Origin: Sthenelais limicola
Taxonomy: Eukaryota > Annelida > Polychaeta > Phyllodocida > Sigalionidae
Length of the DNA: 64,000 nt
Direction: 5' to 3'
Assembly: GCA_942159475.1 (NCBI GenBank)
Contig: OW804095.1
Location: forward strand, 156,038,788 to 156,102,787
A program made the translations under genes and the position numbers. Below are positions 43,488 to 54,301 of the stretch, in pieces. Numbering within the stretch: the first letter of the stretch is position 1; every line of letters starts with the position of its first letter. The notes below the pieces were generated by a model. It saw nothing but the letters and a program-made list of their open reading frames with translations. It did not search any database and was not told the origin of the DNA.

Positions 43488-44021
43488 ATGTCTGATGAAA
43501 ATGAAATACTAGCATTGAAGGTTACTGCAGAGCAAAAGGATCTAATATTTTCTTTGTTTGCTGAAAATGGATGGGATCTCAATGAGGTGAATAGCTTGGA
43601 TCTAGACCGGACATTATGTTTGGATGTCAATGAGGAACCAACGCCATTTCATATTCCACAACAGGACAATTGGGATGAATGTGAGCACTGTCTTTGTAGA
43701 CCTTGTATTACGGATGAAAGCAGGAGACAAATGTGGTGGATGAATGAACCTAATGGACCAAGTAGACATAATTCAAAAGCAAGGAAAAAAATATACAAAC
43801 GTTTTTGGGTCATGCTTTTACATAGGGGAGTTTGGCAAGACCCAAGATATATTGAAAGGAAAAGATTTTCCTTAGACATTGGAAGAGAAAACTTTGCTTG
43901 GTCAGGGCCTGAGGGTTGTCGTCATCCCAGAGATTTAATGCCTAAATGTGTGCTGGAGTTGGTACGAGGGTGGTTGCCTAACCCACCTTCTCTTCCATAC
44001 ATGGGCCATCAGTGGCAGTAA
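43488..44021 (+). CDS. P2X7 cytoplasmic-domain-like protein in the Kolobok-like element
   Basis: A 177-residue protein. Residues 65-73 (CEHCLCRPC) form a compact Cys cluster; then H94-N95 in SRHNSKARKKIYKRFW, the aromatic VMLLHRGVW, and near the end RDLMPKCVLELVRGWLPNP (149-167) and PYMGH (170-174). This set, in this order, resembles the zinc-binding cytoplasmic (ballast) domain of P2X7 receptors and its many invertebrate relatives. There is no transmembrane segment, so it is a stand-alone version, not a channel. The frame is intact and lies within both terminal repeats. It may help transposition or bind DNA or zinc; its function is not known to me. I am confident of the resemblance, less of homology by descent. 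Confidence 0.7.
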   Translation: MSDENEILALKVTAEQKDLIFSLFAENGWDLNEVNSLDLDRTLCLDVNEEPTPFHIPQQDNWDECEHCLCRPCITDESRRQMWWMNEPNGPSRHNSKARKKIYKRFWVMLLHRGVWQDPRYIERKRFSLDIGRENFAWSGPEGCRHPRDLMPKCVLELVRGWLPNPPSLPYMGHQWQ

Positions 44022-44381
44022 AGAGATGTGGGTGAGAGGGGTGGGGCTGCACATGGAGTGGCCATGTGCTTGGTATGTATGTATACACACGCTGCATGGT
44101 TACCATGGATACAGACCTGTCAATCATTCCCTGACTAACGGTTCCCATATTTATGAATATTTCATGAAAAAACGGAATTTACACTTCTCTATGGATATGA
44201 CTAAATAAACTGTTTATCAGGATATGACCTGCATACATTCATGTATATGTTCAGGAACTTTGTAGGTAAGTGGTTCATTATAATTCATCTTATCTGGAAG
44301 AATATTACCCCATGTTGGTTATGAGTCTATGGTTTGAATGTATAGGGAGGACTGCTGGGCAGAGCCATTGGCCGTTTATAT

Positions 44382-44397
44382 ATGATGTGCCCGGCCT
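44382..44397 (-). repeat. Kolobok-like element, right terminal inverted repeat
   Basis: ATGATGTGCCCGGCCT on the plus strand, followed by TTAA. Reverse complement of the left end apart from one base. Confidence 0.9.
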
Positions 44398-44401
44398 TTA
44401 A

Positions 44402-46032
44402 ACACTTTTAATTCCACTGAGGGTCTGAAGACAGGTATGGATGCAATAAATTATGCAAATAATTTCTTCGCACAAATTGGATCGAATAACCTTGCTATTG
44501 CACCGAACCCTGTGGTTGTAAACAATGGTGTTGTCTTTGATATCCAACCGAATGTGACTGATTTGGAGGTTGAAAAGGTGGTAAAGAACTTTGATGTCAA
44601 CAAGAGCTCTGGTTTTGTAGATCTAGACTCTAGGTTGTTGAAGACGGCTCTTAGTGTATGTATTCCTTTTTTTACCGCTTTTCTGAATATCATCATTGCC
44701 AAGGGTATTATTCCTTTAACATGGAAAAATGCTCCGGTCATGTTGATCCCTAAGAAAGGGGATACCATGGACATTAACAATGTGAGAGCTATTACTCTGG
44801 TGCCCATGACTAGTAAGGTCCTGGAGAAACTCATCTAAGACAAATTGTATAATTTTCTGGAAGATTCCAATTTTTTCTACCAGAATCAGTACGGTTTCCG
44901 TAAGGGTATGTCCACTTCTGACGCTTTGTTTGATGTTCAGGAAACTATTATAGAAAATTTGGAAGAAAGAAAGAACGTGGTTGCCATCTATTTCGACATA
45001 TGCAAAGCTTTCAATTCGGTAAACCATGTTTTGCTTCTAGACAAACTACAAAATATGGGTCTAGGACCAACTCTAATTGCTTTGATTGAAAATTTCTTGG
45101 AAAACTGAAAACAATTTGTCAAGAGTGGGAACCTGAGATCCAACATGCTGGGGGTCAGCAGTGGGGTCCCCCAGGGCTCCCTGTTGGGCCCTCTTTTATT
45201 TAACATCTTCATAAACGATCTGGTTGCCGTTGATTTCCCTGGGAAAATTCTATTGTTTGCCAACGATGCTGTAGTTCTGGTGCAAGGGGACAACATTGTG
45301 TCTTTGCACAGGGATGCACAGAATTCTATAACAAAGTATTTGGACTGGTGTCAAACAAACAAACTACAAGTAAATGCAAACAAGACTTTTTACCAGATTT
45401 TTGGAAACAAAAAAATGGCAAAAAGTTTTGGTGATTTAAACTGTCTAGGGAAAACCTTGTCAAGAGTGCAAAATTTCAAATATCTTGGCACAATTATCAG
45501 AGACGATCTATCGATGAAATCCCATTTAGAGAGTCAAATGAATTCGGCCAACTGGAAAATCGCCGATCTAAGGAGGAGATGCAAATACATGACCCCTGAC
45601 ATTTGTGCCAGGCTCATCAAGACATACGTCCTCCCAATCTTAGAATTCTCCAATTTCCAACTTCTAAGTGCAGGTAAATGCTCAAAGAAGCGAATCCAAC
45701 GTGTTTGGCAAAAAGCCCTCCGGCTTGCCTACGGTAGCGAAAAAACAAATATAGAATTGCTTGAAGCCTCTGAGATTTTGCCTATGGAAAAGAGATCCGT
45801 AATTTCTGTGATGAAACTTCTCTTTGACAGAAAACAAAACTATGAAACCCTCGAAAACAATCAGTTTCCCCTTAGAAACAGGGAACCGGGTATGATTAAA
45901 AGAGCAAAGAAAAATTCTATGCGGGGCAGTGTCTTTTACAAGGGTAAGAAATTGTGGAACAATTTGCCTATGTTTTTAAGGGTGCAAGTGGACAAGAATA
46001 TCTTTGTAAAGGATCTGAAAAGTGAGATGTAG
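44402..46032 (+). pseudogene. LINE-C reverse transcriptase, right-hand piece, two in-frame stops
   Basis: RT of the LINE-D type in one frame. Blocks: NVRAITLVPMTSKVLEKLI, NQYGFRKGMSTSDA, AIYFDICKAFNSVNH (motif A), SSGVPQGSLLGPLLF (motif B), then LLFANDAVVLV where YADD should be, so the catalytic second motif is FAND. The thumb has NFKYLGTIIRDDL. A TAA at 44836-44838 and a TGA at 45106-45108 interrupt the frame. The element is dead and older than the Kolobok-like element within it. Confidence 0.88.
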
Positions 46033-46596
46033 CGGAGATATAACGATGAGCGGTAGTGACTATAAATAAACACTGCATAGATAAACATCTCTTCTGAATT
46101 GTAAAGCTTAATTTCTGTCTAGGAAAGTATGTACTGTCAGAAAGATTATAACGTATGTATCTAAGTAGAGGAGGTTAGATGGATAATTCCTAAACATGAG
46201 GTAGCTATGAATATGTATCAAGCTTCTCTGGAAAGGTGGTTGGATAATTATCCCATGTTGTACCTTTTTCGTTGGGCAACCAACTTAAATAGTCTTCTAG
46301 ATATGAACTTATTATTATGTTCCAGGATGTGTAAGTGGGGAGTATTACTAGTTAACCACTATCCCATACTGTCTGTATTACTATGCACTCAAAGGGGCAT
46401 GTGCTCCTGGTAAATGTATTTCTGCACAATGTATACTTTTATGTTAGAGTTGAGATGGATTATTATACTGTAGCGATTAATTACTCTCTTATCAGGCACC
46501 GTGTGAAAACATCCCTGAGGGATACTACGTTCTTTTCTATCTAATTTAAATATTGTATTGGCCTTAAATTGAATAAAAAAAAAACAAAATAAAAAA

Positions 46597-46750
46597 CCCA
46601 CCCGCCCTCCCTGTCGTGTAGAATGACATAGCATCTACGCAACCCAAAGATGAAAAAAATAATCCTGTGAGATCCAGGCAAGCCTCGAACCTGCTATCCT
46701 TCACTCTCTAGTCTAACGTCCTACCAACTGAGCTATCAGCCGAGATCGGG
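46597..46750 (-). mobile_element. tRNA-derived SINE, copy 2
   Basis: On the minus strand: TAGCTCAGTTGGTAGGACG (A box, 46718-46736) and GGTTCGAGGCTTG (B box, 46679-46691), then a T-rich link and the core TAGATGCTATGTCATTCTA shared with copy 1. The hairpin stem here has two changes, one forming a G-T pair and one a mismatch. It sits at the LINE-C tail within element X. Confidence 0.8.
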
Positions 46751-46872
46751 AGTGGATGCCTTCATTCTAGTAATTATAACAGGATGACTCATGCTGTGTG
46801 GTGGAAAGTGGCCGAAATCATTTATTCTACAGCTCTGTGGACAACGGCCTTATATGAGCAGTAGGGTTAGAG

Positions 46873-47579
46873 CAACAATCCTATAGCTTCAATACAATAT
46901 AAGTACAAAAATTCATGATAATTAATAAATAGTCAGAGAGATGGGTGATAAATAATTAGTAATAAAAAGTAATACAAGTATTTTGAATACATGAACCCTA
47001 GAATAAATCTACATCCTCTACACACTAACGTAAGCATAGTGTGGACTTTGCAGCCTCAAAGCAGGAGTTTAGGAAGACGTTTAATTCAGAAACTACTTTA
47101 TGTCACTGCTCCAACCTCACAAAGTATTCGCTAATAAAAGGATTTACATTTTGATAACCAATCTCTTGATACACAGACCAACGCAATACAAGAAAAAAAC
47201 CCACAACTAATCTCTGACCTGATAGGCCTGCTGCATGTGGTGACATCGCCGCCATTTGTTTTGCAAAAAGATCCGCATAAATATGGTCACAGTTTAATAA
47301 TAACAATGCGACTGGCTTTCTAAATTCGGGAAATAGATTGGAATGATGTCAGGCAAGTAATCATGGGTGAGAGTCCTGAATTTAATTGTTGATATTCCAT
47401 GAATATCAACAACCACTGCTTAGTGTCCACCGAGTCCCCATTGACGGCAATGCTAGCGCAAACACCCTACCACGGACTCTCCTAGGAGGCGCTAGTGTTG
47501 GCGCCTGTTGGCGCCGTCACGCTCCCGCCTATGGCGCACGGCAGGAGTTGTATATATTTGTGTAGCTATAGGATCGTTG
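46873..47579. repeat. Right-hand part of element X with an internal X-type end
   Basis: CAACAATCCTATAGCT at 46873 faces the true right end at 47579, so the 707-bp interval has X-type ends on both sides. Flanks GTTAGAG (left) and ATGTGCC (right) do not match, so it is not a simple separate insertion. It holds a perfect 10-bp stem hairpin GTTGATATTC/GAATATCAAC near 47390-47412 and no gene. Confidence 0.6.
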
Positions 47580-48850
47580 ATGTGCCATAAGTTTCTTGTG
47601 GATGACCTTTTCTAGTATCTTGGCTGGAAGGCATATGCTAGTTATAGGTCTATAATTGCCAGGACTTATAGGGTTGCCTGATTTGAATAGGGGGGTAACA
47701 CGACCAAGCTTCCACCTCTCTGGAATAAGACCACTTTCCATTGATAGTTCAATTAAATACTTAAATTGGTCTATTAAGGTGAGTAGAATTTTCTTTAATA
47801 GTGGGGTTTTTAGGTGATCAAGGCCTGAGGATTTATACTGGGGCAAGGAGTGGATTACTTGGCGTAGGTCGTTGATTGGAACTCCATCAAATTGGAAGGG
47901 AGGATAATTAGGGGCTAGCCCACTATTATCTGTAAATGTAATCAATTCTGGGGGGGTGAGTGGAGTTATATTATTGGCCAATTTGGAGCCAATGGTTGCG
48001 AAATAGGTATTGAATACATCAGGAATATCTCCTGAGGCAATGCTTACGCCATCATCCTGCTCCAGCTGTATGAGGTCTGAGTCACAGGTTTTTTCTGGGC
48101 TAATCATAGGTTTGACCTTGTCCCAAAATTTATGGGGATTTTCAGAGCATTCAAGTAGTGAGTTTTTGATATGCTCATTCTTTAGTGTTTTGGCCATTTT
48201 ATTGACCTGCTTTCGGAGAAGTTTAGCTCGGTTGAGCAGTTCAGCAGATTTAAACCTTTTGGCAAGTTTGAAATATTTATCCCTTTGTTTCATGAGGTCA
48301 AAAATCTCTCCATTAATCCAGTCACAGCGGGTACGTACATTCTTGAACTCTCTGACAGGACACATATGATCAAGAATGCGGTATATAAAGGACTCCATGT
48401 AGTCCCAACAGGTAGTGGGATCTCGGGAGCTATAAAAGTTGGTCCAGTCATGGTCTTTCATGATCTGCAAGAATATATTTTCGTCAAAGTTGGTAAAGCT
48501 TCTTGCTTTAAAGGAGGGTTTGGTATAAACACTTTTAAGTTTTTTTTCGGACGAGATAGATTGGGTTGTGGTCTGAAATATTAATATTCAATACTCCTGA
48601 TATGAGAATATGTTTGGAATTTGAATAGGCATGGTCAAGAATAGTAGCAGTTGAGGAGGTGGATCTTGTTGGCGTCGTAATATACTGTGTCAGTTGGTGG
48701 AGTTGAGCTAGTCTCGCTAATTCTTTAGAAGGAAGAGAACCATTGGCAAGTCACCAAGTAGAAATATTTCATGGTTAGTCGGTAACTTACTCAAAATAGC
48801 CTGCAATTGGTCAATTGCTTCAACATGGCGGCTTTTGCTTGGCTTTTGTG
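47580..48850 (-). pseudogene. LINE-A, 5' half: endonuclease end and start of RT, frameshifted
   Basis: Minus-strand LINE coding sequence. The open part (48470 downward) has DHDWTNFYSSRDPTTCWDY, the SARAKLLRK-like linker, PHKFWDKVKPMISPEK, and the RT start NYRPITSICLPAKILEK, stopping at 47580 where element X begins. Upstream, remains of the endonuclease are in other frames: SNFHYQAQKPSKSRH with EIFLLGD near 48770-48870 and NINISDHNPIYLVRK near 48560. So the LINE is 5'-truncated and frameshifted. It resumes after X at 32727. It resembles LINE-B but is clearly a different family member. Confidence 0.85.
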
Positions 48851-49589
48851 CCTGATAGTGAAAGTTAGAAGCCTTTATCTTGACTGTAACAAGTGAATTT
48901 GTCAGGCGGGAAAGTGTGTGTGTTCCGTTCCGTTTGGGTTGGTTGGCGTGCCTGCACCATACTTTTGTGGGTTGTAGGTGAAAGGCGGAATGTGTGCGGG
49001 TTGAGGGAAAGGGACTGGCTATCACGTTCGGGTTTAATGTGTGGACATTTATTGAGTAGGTAGTTAGATGCAGTTAGCATTATTTAGTCATCGTTCGGGG
49101 CAGTGATCCCCAACCTGTTCCTTGGTGTGGCATGTGTGTGATTGAACATTTCTGTTCCTTTGGATAGTTGTGTTGGCCGTTCCGTTTCGAATTGGTTAGT
49201 AAAACGCAGCCTGATGTTTAGGTGTGTGTCGCCGGAAGTGTTGCACCGCAGTATGGTTCTCGTCTGTCTACCATGATGGGGGGTAAGTGAGTAGTTATTG
49301 TTTTCTATAAATTGGTAATTGATGGTGAATCCTTACAATTCGTGACTAAAGCAATTAGATCCTGAAGTTGTAGCTGGGGTTCGTTGTCTGTTTGCCCGGG
49401 ACCCCACCTCGGCTATCGTCTCGATGGGTTCCTAAGCCTAATCGCCCAGTATCAACAGTTAATTTAATCTATTTAAAGAAAATGAAAATCACCCCAATGA
49501 GATGCAGCTCAAAGGTAAAACAGCACAATTGGAAAATCTGACCGAGGTGGGTTGCCATATTTTCAAAACCATACCATCCTGGAGTCTTG
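48851..49589. other. Gene-free stretch
   Basis: About 0.74 kb. Frames on the minus strand here have no motif and I do not support them. It may contain LINE-A 5' UTR. Confidence 0.5.
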
Positions 49590-49985
49590 ACTCTTTGTTA
49601 GTTTTTCTTTTTTCTTCTAAGGTCTCCCTTTTCACAGACATTATTCTTAATATGGAGATTTTGCTTTTTTTCCAGTTTGTCTAACCTACATAATTGACTC
49701 AATTCATCAATGCTACGATTGTCATGAAGATGAACAGCTGCAATTTGAGCCTAATATTTCCGTGCGATAGACCCATAAAGCATAGACCGTATTGTCATGG
49801 AATCCAGTATATCACTCTTCAGCCAACTTTCAGAAAAAACAATAACGTTGATATTATTACACATTAGTCCATTTCTAACAATATCGATCTTTGGTAGTAA
49901 CAAGATACAAATGTTATAATGTACCACCTTCATTCCTTTTACTCTCTTAAAATCCGACCATTTGGTTACCATATTAGACATCAAA
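49590..49985 (-). pseudogene. LINE endonuclease N-terminal fragment
   Basis: A minus-strand frame reads KVVHYNICILLLPKID and VIVFSESWLKSDILDSM, the Asn and Glu blocks of a LINE endonuclease, and a degenerate continuation to RLDKLEKKQN near 49660. The rest of the LINE is missing in the expected downstream direction. About 130 codons, no function. Confidence 0.6.
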
Positions 49986-50337
49986 ATAGGGATTTTATAC
50001 CTTTTTCTGCCAGTGCATTTCCCCCGCACCTTTCTGCTTCACATGCCTTTCTCCACTAAAGTGTATTGAGAACAGCTATCAGCTATCAAACAGTACAGTG
50101 ATGAAGGTTACCACTAGGTGACTAGTGGCTGCCCTGACACCTATTGGGGGTTTACCAAACTGGGGTGTATACCCAAACACCAGTACAGGGCCTAGTCCCT
50201 TTCAAGCACCTGCCTCTCAATGGGTTGATTGGAATGTACCTATTTCTTCCACACTCAGAAGTGTTTGTACAACGCAGGGCTTGGTTGTATTCAGAAGTTT
50301 GACTAAATTCTTGTTAAAATATATTAAAATATCTTAT

Positions 50338-50829
50338 TGTAGTGATTTCCATCTCACTACCCAAGTTTGATATCTCTTATCCTAGCGAAGGGAAAGAAGA
50401 CCAGACACACAGTTCTTTAGGTATCACAGGCTTTATTCTCCACACAAACCATGTCCGATAGTGTATATCGGACCCAACAGAGGTGACCAAGGATTGGCCT
50501 CACAAGACAGGTGGCAATCATGGTACACAGTCAATGTAGGTCTTTAGGGTAAAACAGTTAACATGGTTCAACATGAGAATAGCTGAATAAAACAATACGG
50601 AGTCTTGCCGGAACGTCCGGTTCAACACACATTATGGTAAACAAGTTGACTAGATAATGAATACCTTTGATACCATATTAATGGAACACTGTCCAAGTAA
50701 GAAAAAGTGGGAATCCGAAAGGCCGTTTCTGAACCAGGAGTGCGTTCAGTTGAGGCGTGTGCACCCAATTATATCAGCACCCGGCCGAGCCAATTATTCC
50801 GGAACTATTTAAAACCCATATTCACTACA
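50338..50829 (-). repeat. Solo gypsy-group LTR with TTAT target duplication
   Basis: 492 bp starting TGTAGTGATT and ending TTCACTACA, so its 8-bp inverted ends match the gypsy-1/2 LTRs. It is flanked by TTAT (50334-50337 and 50830-50833). On the minus strand TTTAAATA near 50810 and AATAAAGCC near 50430 suit promoter and polyadenylation signals. No internal element is attached. Confidence 0.85.
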
Positions 50830-51184
50830 TTATTTCTTTGCAATTACTGAGGCAAAATATGAGCATACTTTTACTTTTAATAATTGTGGTGTAACAGTGT
50901 CAGAAGTTGGCAGTCAAATAATTAGTGACCAATATGGACAGAATTGACGTTTACGGAGCATTTTGAAAGCGGTGTAAGATTTATATAGTTGCTTTACGGC
51001 GGATAGGGCTACACAAAATGGTCAGTAATAGGAATATCTTTATAATATGAAATTGTATAATGCTACATACAGAGTATGAATACTTGTCAGAATGTGAGAT
51101 TTATGTTATGTTATGTTCTCGATGTGTTCCCCGGTATGACAGGGGATGGGTTCTCGTAGGTGACACTATAGTGTCAACTAAGGT

Positions 51185-54116
51185 GTGTGTACATACATGA
51201 TGAGACAGATACCTACTATTGCAAGTCTTAATTGTAGGAGTCTGCGTAGATGTAAGGATGAGATAGCTATTCAATTTCTGGACAAAGGGGTACCAGTTTT
51301 AGCGCTAAGTGAGACTTGGTTGGACAGGAATGATAACACTAATCATCTTAGCCATATTGACTATGACTTAGTGAGACAGGATAGGGATGCAGTCACAGCA
51401 AAAAGAGGAGGCGGTTTGGCACTCTATATACGGAAAGATATAAGTAAGGTACTGATACTGTAAGGTACAATGGACTGAATATAGTGAATGATGCTGTCGA
51501 ATGTCTCTGTACGGATATCAAAATTGGGAAGTATGGAAAATTTACTTTGGTAAATGTGTATAGAAACCCAAACAGTCGAATTGCTGATTTTTTCAATCAT
51601 ATTGGACAAGTTATGACAAGATTAAATGAAGACAAAAAGAAAATTTTTCTGTGCGGAGACATCAATATCGATCTAATGAAAAACTGTAGAAACTCTGACA
51701 GGTTTAAGAGTTTGAGGAAAAAACATGATATGGATTGTAAAATAATACAGCCCACTAGAATAACAAGAACAACTGCCAGCTGCATAGACACAGTGTATAC
51801 TAACATGACCAAGTTTGTTAGTAAGGTACTACCACTACACATCTCGGACCACTATCCTATAGTCTCTGAGTTAACTGGTCAACATATTCCATTACGAGAA
51901 AGGTCTTATAAGTGGGTTAGAACTGGACGAAAGAACAAAATGAATGAGTTTTGTAACAAAGTAACGGATGAATTCGGGAACCAAATGCAAACGGTAGATG
52001 TTTTAGATCCAAATGAAAGTTGGGCCTCGATGTTTAATACAATTCTAAATACGAGTAATGAGGTATTTAAACCTCTGCGTGTTAGAGAAAAACATGAACA
52101 GTCGTATCTCGACGCCGAGGTGAAAGCAAAAATTAAAGAAAAAAATGTAGCATTTGAAACAGCAAGAAGATTGGGTACAGAAGGTGAATGGAGAAATGCC
52201 AAAAGTGTTAGGAGGGACTTGAAAATCTTAATTGAGAGAAAAAAGAAGAATTTCCTGGTTAATAAAGTTAACACCTCCCGACCAAATCCAAGAAAGTTCT
52301 GGAACTCTTTAAAAAACATTTATGAGCCAGTAGGGAAAAACAATGATCAGAAAATTGAAGAATTCAATACTACTGATGGTGTAAAAAAGGGTCTTGAAGC
52401 CTTGGAATATGCTAACAAATTTTTTGCAGAAATTGGCAATGAAAATAGACTTGGGGCTCCTCATCCAGAGTTTGCTAATGTTCCTGTGACTCTAGAGATT
52501 GTAGGAGATACTACAGAAGGTGAGGTACGACAAGTTATTGAAAGCATGGATGTAGCAAAAAGTTCTGGTTTTTCAGAGATTGACTCTCTGATTTTAAAGA
52601 AATCACTATTGGCTGGAATAAATCTGTTCACAAGGTTGATCAATAAAATTATCATCTCGGGAATAATACCTGTAACATGGAAAACTGCCCCGGTAGTGTT
52701 AATACCCAAGCAAGGAGATATTAAGAACATAGAGAATATCAGAGCAATTACATTAGTACCATTTACTAGCAAGATACTTGAGAGACTGATGTATAACCGA
52801 CTGTATGAGTTTTTGGAAGAACAAAACTATTTTTTTCAAGGACAATATGGTTTTCGAAAGGGTTTCTCGACAGCAGATGCTATTTTTTACTTCCAAGAAG
52901 AGATTTTTCAGTTGATTGAAAAAAATAAGGGAATGTGGCTGTATATTTTGATGTCCGAAAGGCATTCAATTCTGTGCCTCATTTATTACTTCTCGATAAG
53001 TTGCAGAAAATTGGTCTAGGTAATTGTTTTATGAGACTTTTGGAGAATTTTCTTACTGATAGATCACAGTATATTAGACATGAAAATTCCACCACTAGCA
53101 AAATTGATGTTAAGCATGGCGTACCCCAGGGTTCCTTGTTAGGGCCGCTGCTGTTTAATATTTTTATCAATGGTTTGAGTGCTGTAAACTTTCCAGGAAG
53201 GTTATTTTTGTACGCAGACGATGCAGTGGTAACAGTCAAAGGTGATACAGGTCAGAGCTTAAACAAAAAATGTCAAGATGTGATTGATTTGTACACTGAA
53301 TGGTGCAGGAGAAATGGTTTAACTCCTAATGAAAAAAAAACAAAATTCAATGCTTTGGATCTCGAGGCATAATAGCAAACTTTGGAAATGGCCAAACGGA
53401 AGACCTAAAGTTAGCACGACTAATTTTAGACTTGTATGTCCTTTTCATGTAAATGACGATATTGAATAAAAATTCTATATATATATAATGTTTCTTGCCT
53501 TGGAGCTATAGTTTGTAGAGAGAGAAATTTTAAATATCTTGGTACAACTATAAGTGAATCACTGTCTTTCAAAGACCACTTTTGTAAACAGGTACGGTCT
53601 GCTCAATGGAAGATTGGAGAAATTCGTAGGAGACGTAGGTACATGACTTCAGAAATCTGCCTGGGGCTGGTCAAGACCTATGTCCTCCCTCTCCTGGAAT
53701 TCTCCAATATCTTACTCCTAAATATGGGAGTGGGAATGAGGAGGAAGGTTCAGAAGACGTGGAATAGGGCACTTCGCCTAGCCTTAGACAGAGAGCTAAG
53801 TAACATCGAGTTGACTGAAAGCTCAGGACTGCTTCCTATTCTGGAGAGAGCGGAAATAGCATGTTTAAAGATAATACATATAAGACGAAGAAATTTTGAC
53901 CATGTAGAGCAAGCTTTAAATCTCAGGAATAGAGTAGGTCCTGTTCTACACGTTATTAGACCAAGAACAGAAAGAATGAGAAGAAGTGTTTTTTATACAG
54001 GGAAGGTTAAATGGAATGAATTGCCGTTAGACCTAAGACTGGAAGATGATCTGGATATGTTTATGCTAAAACTTAAGACTTGGCGAAACGATATTTACAG
54101 AGCAGAAATTGTTTGA
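51185..54116 (+). pseudogene. LINE-D endonuclease-reverse transcriptase, two frameshifts and an insertion
   Basis: Endonuclease blocks SLNCRSLRRC, LALSETWL and RGGGLALYI lie in the first frame (51185-51463). A shift near 51455 leads to LVNVYRNP, CGDINIDL, HISDHYPIV and the RT start NIRAITLVPFTSKILERLM in 51484-53019. Another shift near 52930 leads to VYFDVRKAFNSVPH (motif A), HGVPQGSLLGPLLF (motif B) and LYADDAVVTV (catalytic YADD) ending at 53372. About 100 bp of unrelated A/T-rich sequence at about 53370-53490 interrupts the next part, then FKYLGTTISESL and the C-terminus run to 54116. All catalytic residues survive across frames, so inactivation is recent compared with LINE-C. Confidence 0.88.
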
Positions 54117-54301
54117 ACTGTATAACGGATGTATGACCTTATTGTAGTTGTATAGTTGAGATATCAACTGGTTCTAGAAGAGCCTTATAGTTTAGTATTT
54201 GTTTATATGATATAAGTGGATTTCATGTGATTGGTAATTGGTAATTTTAGTTTTGTTTGTACGGTATTAGTTGGATGAAGCCAGTTAAATAAAGAAAGTT
54301 A
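51185..54301 (+). mobile_element. LINE-D, nearly full-length but broken LINE
   Basis: Plus strand, from the endonuclease N-terminus through RT to a 3' UTR that ends TTAAATAAAGAAAG just before the gypsy-2 LTR (54302). The 5' UTR may begin around 51030. LINE-C belongs to the same family. Confidence 0.85.

Larger units (their letters stand above)
40507..44397. mobile_element. Kolobok-like DNA transposon with two divergent genes
   Basis: 3,891 bp flanked by TTAA (40503-40506 and 44398-44401). Terminal inverted repeats start AGGCCGGGCACA on both strands. It encodes a DDE transposase on the minus strand and a 177-aa protein on the plus strand, with 1.1 kb between their starts. TTAA target and transposase type point to Kolobok. 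The LINE-C frame is continuous if the element and one TTAA are removed, so excision or insertion was exact. Confidence 0.85.
40297..46575 (+). mobile_element. LINE-C, 5'-truncated LINE split by the Kolobok-like transposon
   Basis: Plus-strand LINE related to LINE-D. It begins within the linker between endonuclease and RT (about 40297), is interrupted at TTAA (40503-40506) and resumes at 44402. The 3' UTR ends in an A-rich tail near 46575, where the minus-strand SINE abuts it. Confidence 0.8.
32728..47579. mobile_element. Element X: 14.85-kb TIR element swollen by nested insertions
   Basis: Bounded by inverted repeats of about 36 bp with one mismatch, both starting CAACGATCCTATAGCTACAC, and by a 7-bp direct repeat ATGTGCC (32721-32727 and 47580-47586). 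LINE-A reads straight on if X is removed with one copy of that repeat, which proves a single insertion. X has no transposase of its own. Without LINE-B, LINE-C, the Kolobok and the SINE only about 1.4 kb is left, so X began as a small non-autonomous DNA transposon. The superfamily is unclear: TIRs starting CA with a 7-bp (possibly 8-bp) duplication. Confidence 0.85.

Noticed and set aside
43403..43879. Minus-strand frames opposite the P2X7-like ORF
   Set aside because: Shadow frames of 43488-44021 with no motifs.
32728..47579. Element X as an autonomous giant transposon
   Set aside because: All coding sequence within it belongs to nested LINEs and to the TTAA element, which has its own ends and target sites.
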